From NCBI GenBank assembly GCA_016794345.1, contig JAEUKE010000186.1, positions 20,242 to 84,241 of the forward strand: a stretch of 64,000 nt of DNA. Reading direction: 5' to 3'. Positions 50,514-59,478 of the stretch are shown here, in pieces. The position numbers and the translations under genes are program-made. Each line of letters starts with the position of its first letter. The first letter of the stretch is position 1. The stretch comes from Myxococcales bacterium (GTDB lineage: Bacteria; Myxococcota_A; Polyangia; Polyangiales; Polyangiaceae). The notes under the pieces are model-generated. The model saw nothing but the letters and a program-made list of their open reading frames with translations. It had not been told where the DNA came from and made no database searches.

Positions 50514-52064
50514 TCAGGGCTTCGGCACGTAGAGCTCGACGTTGCGCTCGTTTGCCGCCCCGGCCGCGTCGCCGGTCCAGCCGGACGTAAAATCGCTGAT
50601 GGCACGCCGGCGGCCGTCCTCCGCCACCGGATCGTTTTCGGTCTGGTAGTCGAGGACGACCGATCGAATGCTGAGGAAGCCGTTGTCGAGATCCCAGATC
50701 TCGATGAGCCGCAGCTGGTTCGGGTAGTCGGCGAGCGCCGAGGTCTCGACCTCCCAATACTGACCCGTGCTGCTCGGGGCATCCACCAGCGTCACGCGGT
50801 GGACGTGGGTGTGCCCGGCGAGGTGCATGAGGAGGTTCGGGTAGCCCGCGAGCAGATCGCGGAACGGATCGGGAAGGACCGCGTCGGGCTGTGCCGTCCC
50901 GCCGAACTCGCCGCCGTCCGTCAGCTTGCTCGACGCGTGGTGGGAGGTGACGATGACGTATTTCCCTTCGGCCTCGGCCGCGTCGAGCGCCGGCTGGAGG
51001 AAGGTGTCGATCTCGCTCTGGTGAATGAGGCCCTCCGCGCTCCCCGTCGGCGCGGCTGTGTCGACCACGAGGAATCGAATCGGCGTCCCGGGAACGTCGT
51101 ACGCATAGAAGGCACGCCCCGCGGCCGCCGCCTCGGCGGTGACGCCGTGCCCATCCCCGTCGGCCCGCACCTTCTCGAGCACCTCTTGCCCGGAGAGGGG
51201 CTTGCGCTGCGGATCGGGCACGACGTCGCCGATGATCGTCGGTCCGCCGGGCTCCGACCAATCCCGCGTGCCGGTGCCGCAATAGCTCGCGAGGTAATCG
51301 GCCTCCTTCGGAAGAGGCATGAAATTGCCTTGCTGGAGGACGTCGTGGTTCCCGGTCACCCAGACCCAGGGCATCTTCAGGCCGTCGGCGTAGAAGGCGT
51401 CCTTCGGGTCGTTCGCGGGCCCCGGCTTCGGATCGTCGTCGTCGCCGGAGTCGCAGGACACGGAGGCGGACCCGGACAGGATCGCGAGCACCCAGTCGAC
51501 CTCGTTCGTCTGCGCGTTGTCGGCGTTGTCGCCGCCGAGGACGACCGCGTCGATCGGGAAGGTCTCGTGCACCTTGTTGATTGTGCGCACAGCGGCGTTC
51601 ATGATCCGGCACTCGTGCCCCTCCTGCGGACGGAAGGCGCCGCTGGTCGCGTCGGGGCTGTCCGCGTTCACGATGCGCGCAGGCGACTCGTCATCGGCGA
51701 GCTGGATGTCCGCGAAGTGAACGAATCGAGCGAGGCGGGTCGCGTTTGGTCCCGGAGGCGGCGCCGCGGTGCCGTCCTGCGTCCGCGTGACGACCGCCTC
51801 CCCCGCCGCGAGGGTGTAGTCGCCGTACCCGCTCGCGAGCATCGCGTCCATGTCCTCGGGCAAGCGCGGGTCGTAGGTGCCAGCCATCTCCGGGGCTCGC
51901 GTCACGACGAGGCGCTCGTCGGTGGTGAGCGGCGCGCGCGTCAACGGCGGCAAGGGCTCGGGGGCGGCGGTGCCGCCGGATCCGCCGTCTCCGCCGGAGC
52001 CGGACACGTCGTCACCACAAGCGAGGACGAGGGAAGAGAGAGCAAAGAGGAAGCGAGCCCGCAT
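50514..52064 (-). CDS. Metallophosphoesterase lipoprotein
   Basis: 516-residue predicted lipoprotein: lipobox VLAC (Cys16), Gly/Ser linker, then a calcineurin-like phosphoesterase domain with VHFADIQLADD (first motif, DxQ in place of DxH), LGGDNADN (GDxxDN), WVTGNHD, TSHHAS and AGHTHVHR (final GHTH). The Gln for His in the first motif may change metal choice. A phosphoesterase acting outside the cytoplasm is expected. Transcribed with the downstream SGNH-type gene. Divergent from a small Zn-ribbon protein gene. Confidence 0.85.
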   Translation of the reverse strand: MRARFLFALSSLVLACGDDVSGSGGDGGSGGTAAPEPLPPLTRAPLTTDERLVVTRAPEMAGTYDPRLPEDMDAMLASGYGDYTLAAGEAVVTRTQDGTAAPPPGPNATRLARFVHFADIQLADDESPARIVNADSPDATSGAFRPQEGHECRIMNAAVRTINKVHETFPIDAVVLGGDNADNAQTNEVDWVLAILSGSASVSCDSGDDDDPKPGPANDPKDAFYADGLKMPWVWVTGNHDVLQQGNFMPLPKEADYLASYCGTGTRDWSEPGGPTIIGDVVPDPQRKPLSGQEVLEKVRADGDGHGVTAEAAAAGRAFYAYDVPGTPIRFLVVDTAAPTGSAEGLIHQSEIDTFLQPALDAAEAEGKYVIVTSHHASSKLTDGGEFGGTAQPDAVLPDPFRDLLAGYPNLLMHLAGHTHVHRVTLVDAPSSTGQYWEVETSALADYPNQLRLIEIWDLDNGFLSIRSVVLDYQTENDPVAEDGRRRAISDFTSGWTGDAAGAANERNVELYVPKP

Positions 52065-52149
52065 GGGTGTCAGGTTAGCAACATTTTCACGACGAATGCG
52101 CGACGACCGGTTGACTCGCGCGGAGGAGCCGAGCTCTCATGGAAGGACC

Positions 52150-52512
52150 ATGCGCTCGCTCCAGGTCGCCCTCGTCGCGTGTCCGTCTTGCTCTTGCCAT
52201 CACCGGGCCGACGCCCCCAGCTGCCCGCACTGCGGCGCCGCACCGGCCGCCGGCGCGGACCGAACCCGCACCGCAGCCGCGGTCATCCTCGGGCTCACGC
52301 TGGCAGCGGGTGGTCTCGCCGGCTGCGGAGACGACTCCGGCAGCGGCGGCGCAGGCGGCGCTGGCAGCACGACCTCCAACACCACGTCGAGCACGAAGTC
52401 GAGCTCAAGCAGCACCACGGCCACCACCACGAACTCGACCGTCAACACGACGGCCAGCGTGTCGTCCGCCTACGGAACGGCGGCGAGCAGCGGCGGTGGC
52501 AACGGCGGCTGA
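52150..52512 (+). CDS. Zinc-ribbon / single-TM Ser-Thr-rich protein
   Basis: 120-residue protein. The N-terminus carries two CxxC pairs (CPSC at about 11-14 and CPHC at about 25-28), a zinc ribbon. One hydrophobic helix follows (about 43-58, AAVILGLTLAAGGLAG), then a low-complexity Ser/Thr/Gly tail. The ribbon would be cytosolic and the tail external. No named family; such ribbon-TM proteins accompany lipoproteins in this lineage. The end is 7 bases from the convergent hydrolase gene. Confidence 0.6.
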   Translation: MRSLQVALVACPSCSCHHRADAPSCPHCGAAPAAGADRTRTAAAVILGLTLAAGGLAGCGDDSGSGGAGGAGSTTSNTTSSTKSSSSSTTATTTNSTVNTTASVSSAYGTAASSGGGNGG

Positions 52513-52519
52513 CGGCCGC

Positions 52520-54220
52520 TCAGCGTCCTCGCGTGTGGCGGAATCGGGCGAGCTCCGCGCTCGCTCGACCGATCGCCCCATGCCCGCTCTGGATGGCGAG
52601 GGAAGCGGGGCTTCCCTCCCACGGGTCGGCGACCCCAAACGCGGCAGCGGAGAGCTGCGCCGACGGAACGAGCGGCAGCGCCGCCACCTCGCTGGTGCAC
52701 GACGTGTCGAGCGTCGCGGTGGGGTCGGCGAAGAACTGGACGAGGATCTGCGTCCCACACGACGGACCGCCCATTGCCTGGGGCGCCGAGTAGGGGCTGT
52801 GTGGTGAGCCGGGGATCTCCACGAAGGTGCCGGTCGAGGAGAAGTGCTCGACGGCCGGCTCGATCGCGCTCATCGGGATGAAGTCGTACTCCCCGCGCAT
52901 CATCAGGATCGGCACGTCCGTGTCGGCGAGCCCGCCCGCGTAGGCGTCTTGGGGGTAGCGCGGCCAGGCGTCGTACAGCGCCTGCGCGGGAGCCGCGATC
53001 CCGTGCGCTACGTTCGCCGCGCTCTGGTACGCCTCGAGCTCGGCCGCCGTGGGCGGGGGGTCCTCCCAGAGCTCGCTCAACATCACGTGGGTGCTGAGGA
53101 GCATCGAGAAGAAACGCTGCGACGCGGTCGGCGCCATCGGCTGCGTGAAGACGTCGTGGAGGTTCTGCATCGCCGTGACGTCGCGCGGCTCGCAGCGCGC
53201 GATGCGGTAGACCATCGGCGCGATGAGCGAGCGGTACTCCCAGGTGTAGAAGAAGAAGGACCAGAAGAGGTGCAGCTCGTCTCGATCCCAGCCCTGCGCG
53301 AGGATCTCGGGGCACCCGCCCGACTCGAGCGCGCCCAGCGCCGCCGTCATCGCGCCCCAGGGGTCGGGCCCGAGCTTCGCCCCGCAGACCGGGTCCGCCC
53401 CACACGCATCCATCCAGCGCTGGCCGAGCTCGTTGAAATACTGGTCGTCACGGGTCAAGAGCAGGCCGACGGCAAACGCGTCGAGCACGACGCCGCTCGA
53501 CTGGTCCGGATAGATCTGCAGATACCGGTTCGCCCACATCGAGCCGTACGAGCCCCCCGAGACGAGGATCTTGTCGTCGGCCTTGCGGGTGGCCTCGATC
53601 ACCTCGCCGACGTCCCGCGCGGCGTTCGTCGTGGTGAACCCGAGGACGTTGTCGCCCCACTCGATCTTCATGTGGTCGAGGCAAGGCGCGAGCTCGGCGT
53701 CGTTGACCCAGTAGCCATCCGGGCTCGCGTCGGCCTCCTGCTCCGGGCAACCGAGGCGGCTCGAGCGCCCGGTCCCGCGATGGTCGGGCAGGTAGACGTC
53801 GACGGTCACCGCCTTGACCTTGCCCTCGAAGTCGGCGCCCGAATAGCCCGGTCCTCCATTGAGCATCCAGAGCTGGCCGCGAGCGGGCTGCTCCTCGGCG
53901 GGGATCTTCTTCACGAAGAAATCGATCTTCGCCCCGTTCGGATCGTTCCAATCGAGCGGGACGGGAATCGTCGCGCACAGCGCCTCCGAGCCCTCGGCGT
54001 CGTCGCTCGAGAGCGGGCACGGCGTCCACGCGATCTCGAGGCCGCTGTCGCCACCGCCACCGCCCGATCCCGAGCCGCTCGACGCGGTGGTCGTGACGCT
54101 GGTCGTTCCCGCGCCCGCCCCTCCCCCGCCGTCCGGCTGCGGCTCGTCGTCGCCGCAAGCCACGCCGCAGGCCGACACGGACAGGAGGAGGAGGACTTGT
54201 ACGCGAGGAGCTTTCTTCAT
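52520..54220 (-). CDS. TAP-type alpha/beta hydrolase lipoprotein
   Basis: 566-residue predicted lipoprotein: lipobox near Cys22, Gly/Ser/Thr linker (to about 60), then a tripeptidyl-aminopeptidase-like alpha/beta hydrolase. LNGGPGYSG (about 120-128) forms the oxyanion region and DHRGTGRSS is the usual next strand. The nucleophile elbow is GGSYGS with S224. The late GEYDFIP gives the Asp, and a His lies in the C-terminal GSPHSPY. Cysteine pairs suggest disulfides. It likely releases N-terminal peptides or cleaves esters outside the cell. The ATG at 54220 gives a normal signal peptide. Confidence 0.85.
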   Translation of the reverse strand: MKKAPRVQVLLLLSVSACGVACGDDEPQPDGGGGAGAGTTSVTTTASSGSGSGGGGGDSGLEIAWTPCPLSSDDAEGSEALCATIPVPLDWNDPNGAKIDFFVKKIPAEEQPARGQLWMLNGGPGYSGADFEGKVKAVTVDVYLPDHRGTGRSSRLGCPEQEADASPDGYWVNDAELAPCLDHMKIEWGDNVLGFTTTNAARDVGEVIEATRKADDKILVSGGSYGSMWANRYLQIYPDQSSGVVLDAFAVGLLLTRDDQYFNELGQRWMDACGADPVCGAKLGPDPWGAMTAALGALESGGCPEILAQGWDRDELHLFWSFFFYTWEYRSLIAPMVYRIARCEPRDVTAMQNLHDVFTQPMAPTASQRFFSMLLSTHVMLSELWEDPPPTAAELEAYQSAANVAHGIAAPAQALYDAWPRYPQDAYAGGLADTDVPILMMRGEYDFIPMSAIEPAVEHFSSTGTFVEIPGSPHSPYSAPQAMGGPSCGTQILVQFFADPTATLDTSCTSEVAALPLVPSAQLSAAAFGVADPWEGSPASLAIQSGHGAIGRASAELARFRHTRGR

Positions 54221-54314
54221 CTCGCGGAGGCCGATGCTCGGGCCCACGTTTCGTGAGCGCGCGCCGGGCGACTTTGACACGCTTTGATCCCCGCTCGTCG
54301 TAGGGTGACGAGGC

Positions 54315-54908
54315 ATGCGCCCTGAGCAAGCCCGAGAGTCGTCGACTCGAGCCGAGCAGGTGATACGCGAGGCCCTCGAGGAAGGAGACGTGCGGCGCGC
54401 CGCTGCTGCCCTCGTGGACGCCTACGGCAGGGAGCTCTACGGCTTCTTGGCCGCCGTCCACGGCGCGACGGACGCGAGCGACATCTACGGCGAGGTCATG
54501 GTCCGCGTGACGGCCGGGATTCGCGGCTTCCGAGGGGAGAGCGCCGCGCGGACGTGGCTCTACCAGGTCGCGCGGAACGAGGCCTACCAGCTGCTCAGGA
54601 GGAGGCGGCGCGCGCGAGCGGTCTTCACACCGCTCGAGCGACACCCGAGCGCGGAGGAGCGCGCACACAGCTCCGCGGAGGAGCCCGGCCGCGAGGAGCA
54701 CCTCGCGCGGTTGCGTGCCCGGCTCTCCGACGACGACCGGGCGCTCCTCGCGCTGCGCGTCGACCGCGGGTTCTCGTACGCGAGCATCGCGCGGATGATG
54801 TCGCCCGCCGCAGACGAAGCGGCGCAGGAGCGTGAGGCGGCTCGCCTCCGGCAGCGTCTCCGCGCCATCGCGCTGCGCCTGAGGGCCTGGCGTGAGGAGC
54901 AGCCGTGA
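54315..54908 (+). CDS. ECF-type sigma factor
   Basis: 197-residue sigma-70-family protein. Region 2 is about 40-100 (DASDIYGEVMVRVTAGIRGF, then ARTWLYQVARNEAYQLLRRR) and region 4 about 130-190 (LSDDDRALLALRVDRGFSYA). A basic RRRRRARA link follows region 2. It overlaps the Ser/Thr-kinase gene by 4 bases, so the kinase probably controls it or acts downstream of it. This kind of kinase-linked ECF replaces the usual anti-sigma factor. Divergent from the alpha/beta hydrolase gene. Confidence 0.88.
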   Translation: MRPEQARESSTRAEQVIREALEEGDVRRAAAALVDAYGRELYGFLAAVHGATDASDIYGEVMVRVTAGIRGFRGESAARTWLYQVARNEAYQLLRRRRRARAVFTPLERHPSAEERAHSSAEEPGREEHLARLRARLSDDDRALLALRVDRGFSYASIARMMSPAADEAAQEREAARLRQRLRAIALRLRAWREEQP

Positions 54909-57745
54909 GCGACGGCTCCCCGCGGACGTCCGACGACTCGCTCCTGGTTCGCGTCGCCCATGCCCCTCCACGCGAGCCCGTCGCGCTCCCTCGCCCAGGC
55001 ACGCGGCTCGGGCGCTTCCAGCTCGATCGGCGCCTCGGCCAGGGCGCGATGGGGGTCGTGTTCGCGGCGCGGGACGAGATCCTCGGCCGTGACGTCGCCC
55101 TCAAGATCCTGGTGAGAGAGGCGTCCGCGCACGCCCGTGCGCGCCTCCTGGCGGAGGCGCGCGCAGCCGCGCGGATCGATCACCCCGCCGTCGCGCGCGT
55201 GCAGGATGCCCTCGAGATCGACGGCTACCTCGTCCTGGTCATGGAGCTCGTCCTCGGCTCGACGCTCCGCGCGGTGATCGCGGACGCCGGCGGCGGGCTC
55301 CCTGTCGCGCGCGCCGCGCACCTCGTCGCCGACGCGGCGGACGGCGTGCACGCGGCGCACCTCGCCGGCGTGACCCACCACGACCTCAAGCCGGACAACG
55401 TCATGATCACGAGCGCCGGCCGAGTGAAGGTCCTCGACTTCGGTCTCGCGTCGATCCTGGGTGAGGGCGCACGGCCCGGCGGCCGCTTCGCCGGCACCGC
55501 GCGATACGCCGCGCCCGAGGCGGAGAGCGGTGACGCGAGCGCGGCGAGCGATCAATACGCGCTCGCCGTCATGTTCCTCGAGGCCGCGGGCGTACGCCGG
55601 ACGGACGCGTCGGAGGGCGACGCGCTGCCCGCGCGCCTGCGCCGGGTCACGCTGCGCGCGCTCGCGGCCCGCCCCGAGCACCGATTCGAGGACTGCGCTC
55701 GGTTCGCCGCGGCGCTCCGCACCGGCGTCGCTCCGACACACGACGCCGCGCTCGGCGTCGCCGCGGCCCTCGCGCTGACTGGGGCCCTGATCACGACCTC
55801 GGGCGGTTCTCATGACAGCAATGTCATGCCGCTCTCGACCACCACGCCCCACGTGCCGCTCCCCGCCGAGGTCGCCTGCCCTCCGCTGCGCTCGGACGAG
55901 GGTTGGCTCGGAGCCGCCGCGGCGGACCTCGCCTGCCGCCGCGCCCGTATGCACCTCGGAGGAGGCTCCACGCGGGCCCTACCGCCCGCGTCGCTCCTGG
56001 GCCTCCCCGCCCTGCCGTCGCCCACGTTTCCCCGCGACCCTTACGCGGATCCGAGCCAGAGAGAGCGGGCCCGTGAGCGCGCGATCGCGACGGGCAGGAT
56101 CGTGATCGACGGACAGGTCGAGCCGCGTGAAGCCGGTTTTTCGATCTCGCTCTCGGCCAGCTTCTCCGGCGAGGTCATCGCGCGGGGCCGAGGGGAAGGA
56201 GATCTGGCGGCGTCGACGGCCGCGGCCGTCGACGCTCTCTTCGCAAACGCAGCCCTCGCCACACTCCCGCCCGATCCGGAGGTCGCGCGGTGGAGCGGCG
56301 TCGAGACACACGAAGAGCTGGAGCGCCTCGACTCGGCGGAGGCGGCGCTCACGACGGGCGCCGGGCTGGGTCGAGCGCTCGCTCGCCTCGACTCGGCGCC
56401 GGCTCGGTCGCCGCTCGAGACGCTGCTGGCCGCTCGTCTCTCGGCCGGACTCGGCCTCGCGCGAGCCGTCACGCCGCCGGCAGCGGACACCTCGTCTCCC
56501 GCGGCGCTCGCGCGGACGGCGCCGTTTTACCTCCTGCTCGGGGGCCGAGGCGGGAGTGATCTCGTCGCGCGCATCCACGCCGCGCGGCTGGCGGAGAGGT
56601 CCGATGCCGGTCGCTTCCACCTGCTGGTCGCCGAGGCGACGAGCAGCCTCGCCCTGGGCGATCGCGACCGCGCCCGGATCCTCGGCCTCGCCGCGGCTCG
56701 CGAGCGGCCGTTCGACGCGCCCTGGAGCGTGCTCGCGGCGGCTACCTACGGGCGACCGGAGATGGCGACTGTCGCGCGTGCCTACGCCGCTTGGCGCCCC
56801 GAGACCGCCGACGCCTGGAACATCCTCGCGCACGTCGACACCCCCGAGGCCGAGCGCGTCGCGATGCTCGAACGTGCCCATCGACTGAGCGATGCGTTCC
56901 CGCTCTTCGCCGGCAACTACGGCACGTGGCTCTTGCTCGCGGGCCGATCGGACGAGGCGGCCGGCGTCGCCGCGCGCCTCGAGGTCGGCTCGCTCGGGCA
57001 GCGGGTCGCGGCCGCGCGGCTCCGCGCCGAGATCGTCCTCGCGGATGGCCGCATCCGTGACGCCTACGAGACGGCTTGGAAGGGGCTCGAAGCCCTCGAC
57101 TCGGTGGGCAGCATCGAGTCGGGGGACGTCGCCCTGCTCGGCCTCTTCGTCGAGCTCGGCGCCCTGCTCGGTGAGGGCGAGGTCACGGCGCGCGAGGTCG
57201 TCTCGACGTTCGTGATGGCCGACCCGCCCCGCCTCGATCATGGGCCGCTCGCGCGCGCGGCGATCGCCCACGCCTGCGCGTACGCCGAAGCATCGATCGC
57301 GAGGCGGTGTTTCACCAGGCTCGACGAGCTCGAGCGAGCCGGCTTCTTCCCGCTCGGCGCGGTGGCCGACACGAGCGCGTACGTCGAAGGCGCCCGCGCC
57401 TTCTCTCAGGGCGAGCTCGAAGCGGCCGCGGCCGCGTTCCGTCGCGTGAAGAGCGACATGAGCGTGCGCGCCGCCGTCGCGGCGATCGCGCTCGAGCATG
57501 CGGGAGATCTCGACGCAGCAGACGCCGCGGACCCGCCGCGCCCCGGCATCTTCGGAGGTGTCTCGGGCTCGTTCGCGCGCAACGCTCGCCGCGCCGAGAA
57601 ACGCGGCGACTGCGATCGGGCGATCCGGCTCGCGAGCAAGCTCATCGACGGCTGGCGGCGAGCGGACACGCGCCTCGCCTTGGTCGACGAGATGGAGCGG
57701 CTCGTCCGCCGCTGCGGCGCAGACCGTCGGCCTCTCGTCAGGTGA
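54905..57745 (+). CDS. Ser/Thr protein kinase with large C-terminal domain
   Basis: 946-residue receptor-like kinase. The N-terminal kinase domain spans about 35-275: GQGAMG (45-50), K67, HHDLKPDN (158-165, HHD replacing HRD) and DFG (178-180). A hydrophobic helix at about 278-298 (ALGVAAALALTGALITTSGG) spans the membrane. The extracytoplasmic part (about 300-946) is helical and repeat-rich, TPR-like. It starts with GTG overlapping the ECF sigma stop by 4 bases. The kinase probably phosphorylates the sigma factor in response to an envelope signal, by analogy with known ECF-kinase pairs. Confidence 0.9.
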   Translation: MSDGSPRTSDDSLLVRVAHAPPREPVALPRPGTRLGRFQLDRRLGQGAMGVVFAARDEILGRDVALKILVREASAHARARLLAEARAAARIDHPAVARVQDALEIDGYLVLVMELVLGSTLRAVIADAGGGLPVARAAHLVADAADGVHAAHLAGVTHHDLKPDNVMITSAGRVKVLDFGLASILGEGARPGGRFAGTARYAAPEAESGDASAASDQYALAVMFLEAAGVRRTDASEGDALPARLRRVTLRALAARPEHRFEDCARFAAALRTGVAPTHDAALGVAAALALTGALITTSGGSHDSNVMPLSTTTPHVPLPAEVACPPLRSDEGWLGAAAADLACRRARMHLGGGSTRALPPASLLGLPALPSPTFPRDPYADPSQRERARERAIATGRIVIDGQVEPREAGFSISLSASFSGEVIARGRGEGDLAASTAAAVDALFANAALATLPPDPEVARWSGVETHEELERLDSAEAALTTGAGLGRALARLDSAPARSPLETLLAARLSAGLGLARAVTPPAADTSSPAALARTAPFYLLLGGRGGSDLVARIHAARLAERSDAGRFHLLVAEATSSLALGDRDRARILGLAAARERPFDAPWSVLAAATYGRPEMATVARAYAAWRPETADAWNILAHVDTPEAERVAMLERAHRLSDAFPLFAGNYGTWLLLAGRSDEAAGVAARLEVGSLGQRVAAARLRAEIVLADGRIRDAYETAWKGLEALDSVGSIESGDVALLGLFVELGALLGEGEVTAREVVSTFVMADPPRLDHGPLARAAIAHACAYAEASIARRCFTRLDELERAGFFPLGAVADTSAYVEGARAFSQGELEAAAAAFRRVKSDMSVRAAVAAIALEHAGDLDAADAADPPRPGIFGGVSGSFARNARRAEKRGDCDRAIRLASKLIDGWRRADTRLALVDEMERLVRRCGADRRPLVR

Positions 57746-58997
57746 CTGCCGGGCTCGCGGGCTCGTCCCAGGGCTCCTCGATCAGATCGAACCGCCCGTG
57801 ATCGTAAGGCTTGCCCGGCGCGCGCTCGACCGGGACGAGCCGCTCGCGGATCCCCTTCTTCCGGAGCTGCGTCACGCGGTGGTAACAGAACGGGTTGTTG
57901 CCCCGCTTGCCCAGGGTCGAGTGCGCCGTCCAGTTGCAGCCTCCGTGGCAGACGTCGGCGTAATAACAGGTCCGGCAGAAGCCCCAGAGCGACTCGACGG
58001 TTCGATCCCGAGCGAAGCGCATCATGGGCTCCTTCTCCCAGAGCTCCTCGAGCGACATCGTCCGGATGTTCCCCGCCGCGTACGAGGCGGTCGGGAGCGT
58101 CGGGCAGGCCTTCACCGTCCCGTCGGACTCGATGCCGAGGGAGAAGATGCCTGCGAAGCAGCCGCCCCAGTGAGCCTCCTCGCCGAAGGGCCGGCTGCGG
58201 AGGAGCTGCTCGTGCGGGCCGAAGTAGCCGATGTTGTTGTTGGCGAAGACGTTGAACGGAACCGACTTCTGGTCGCCGGCGCGCCACTCCTCCATCGCCT
58301 CGAGCTGGATGGCGGCGAGCGTGTCGATGATGGGCACGACCTGCCACGGCTCCACGATCCACTCCGGGTGATCCGCGGCCCGGCCGAGCGGCCCCGTGAG
58401 CTGCACCTGCCACGCTTGCACGCCTTCTTCCCGGAGCGAACGCGCGAAGTCGCGCAGCAAGTCGCAGTTGAGGCGGTTGATCTGCGTGTTGGCGCCGAGC
58501 ACGAAGCCTGCCTCGCGCGCGTTTCGGAGGGCGCGAATGGCCGCGGAGTAGCTGCCGAGGTTGCCGCGCAGCTTGTCGTGCGCGATCGCCGGGCCGTCGA
58601 TGGAGACCCCGACGCCGACGAGCCCCGCGTCGCGAAACGCCTTCGCGCGCTCCAGCGTGAACGCGCGCCCGCCAGTCTGCATCGTGGGGCGAATGCCCAG
58701 ATCGGCGAGCGCGCGGATGATGCGCGTGCAGTCGGGGTGCAGGTAGGCCTCCCCTCCGATCAACGTCACCTCGCGCGCGCCGAGCCGCCCGAGCGCCTTG
58801 GCCACCTCGAGCAGCATCTCGGTGTCGAGCTCCTGATCGCGCTTCGGCCCCGCGCGCGTGCCACAGTGCTGGCAAGGCTGGTCGCACTTCATCGTGATCT
58901 CCCAGACCACGTAGATGGGCTTCGCGACGGCGAGGTCCTCGGCCCGGATGCCGCGAGCCGGAACGAGCTTTGTCGGGTCTTCGGTGGAGCTGGTCAC
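57738..58997 (-). CDS. Radical SAM/SPASM domain protein
   Basis: 419-residue radical SAM protein. The [4Fe-4S] motif is C38-C42-C45 (KCDQPCQHCGTRAG), preceded by IYVVWEITM. GGEAYLHPD is the SAM-binding region. The C-terminal SPASM part has Cys residues in CFAGIFSLG, KACPTLP, CRTCYYADVC and HGGCNW for auxiliary clusters. Such enzymes modify peptides or enzymes; no precursor peptide gene was seen nearby. The GTG at 58997 is favoured because GAGGAG sits 7 bases upstream; an ATG at 59015 is possible. It overlaps the kinase 3' end by 8 bases and is divergent from an IscA-like gene. Confidence 0.88.
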   Translation of the reverse strand: MTSSTEDPTKLVPARGIRAEDLAVAKPIYVVWEITMKCDQPCQHCGTRAGPKRDQELDTEMLLEVAKALGRLGAREVTLIGGEAYLHPDCTRIIRALADLGIRPTMQTGGRAFTLERAKAFRDAGLVGVGVSIDGPAIAHDKLRGNLGSYSAAIRALRNAREAGFVLGANTQINRLNCDLLRDFARSLREEGVQAWQVQLTGPLGRAADHPEWIVEPWQVVPIIDTLAAIQLEAMEEWRAGDQKSVPFNVFANNNIGYFGPHEQLLRSRPFGEEAHWGGCFAGIFSLGIESDGTVKACPTLPTASYAAGNIRTMSLEELWEKEPMMRFARDRTVESLWGFCRTCYYADVCHGGCNWTAHSTLGKRGNNPFCYHRVTQLRKKGIRERLVPVERAPGKPYDHGRFDLIEEPWDEPASPAVT

Positions 58998-59021
58998 GGT
59001 GCGTCTCCTCAGCATCAGAGG

Positions 59022-59041
59022 GCTTGCATCCGGCTGCAAGC
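59022..59041. promoter_or_regulatory. Inverted repeat between the SPASM and IscA-type genes
   Basis: Perfect 7-base inverted repeat GCTTGCA (59022-59028) / TGCAAGC (59035-59041) with a 6-base spacer, in the divergent gap. TTGCAT of the left arm and TACACT at 59045-59050 could be a sigma-70-type promoter for the IscA gene (about 16-base spacing), so a regulator here would control both directions. Confidence 0.5.
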
Positions 59042-59054
59042 TGCTACACTCTTG

Positions 59055-59077
59055 AAAAGTTACCAAGCGGTACTTTT
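59055..59077. promoter_or_regulatory. AT-rich near-palindrome just before the IscA-type gene
   Basis: AAAAGTTACC, spacer AAGC, GGTACTTTT: two arms complementary except for one extra T. It lies 8-30 bases before the IscA ATG, in the likely transcript start region, and is strikingly AT-rich for this genome. A binding site for an Fe-S or metal regulator (for example Rrf2-type) is plausible. Confidence 0.4.
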
Positions 59078-59084
59078 AGCAGCC

Positions 59085-59408
59085 ATGATCACCATCACCG
59101 ACAAAGCAGCAGCCAAGGTCCAAGAGATCGCCAAAGAAGAGGAGCTCCTCGGTCAGGGGCTTCGGCTCCGGGTCATCGGCGGTGGGTGCGCCGGCTTCTC
59201 GTACGACCTCTACTTCGAAGACAAGCCCACCGACATGGACGAGAGCTTCGAAGACAAGGGCGTGAAGCTCTACATCGACCCGCTGAGCTACCAGTACCTC
59301 GACGGCACCGAGATCGACTACGTCGAGACGCTCCACGGCTCGGGCTTCAAGTTCCTGAACCCGAACGTGAAGAGCACCTGCGGCTGCGGCTCGTCCTTCA
59401 GCGCCTGA
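59085..59408 (+). CDS. IscA/ErpA-type iron-sulfur carrier protein
   Basis: 107-residue A-type Fe-S carrier that receives clusters and passes them to apo-enzymes. The three ligands of the family are present: C35 (GGGCAGFSY), C99 and C101 (STCGCGSSF). Length and the N-terminus ITITDKAAAKVQEIA match IscA/ErpA. It is divergent from a radical SAM/SPASM enzyme that needs several Fe-S clusters, a likely client. The two inverted repeats in the gap suggest regulation. IscA and ErpA cannot be separated by sequence alone. Confidence 0.93.
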   Translation: MITITDKAAAKVQEIAKEEELLGQGLRLRVIGGGCAGFSYDLYFEDKPTDMDESFEDKGVKLYIDPLSYQYLDGTEIDYVETLHGSGFKFLNPNVKSTCGCGSSFSA

Positions 59409-59478
59409 GCGCCGAGCCAGGCGCACGCCTCTCCACGCGCGGGCTCCCCGTCGTGGTGCGGGTCGGCTATAGAGAGGT

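Noticed and set aside
57738..59084. Precursor peptide gene for the SPASM radical SAM enzyme
   Set aside because: The flanking gaps hold only inverted repeats and the IscA start; no small Cys/Gly-rich frame is evident.
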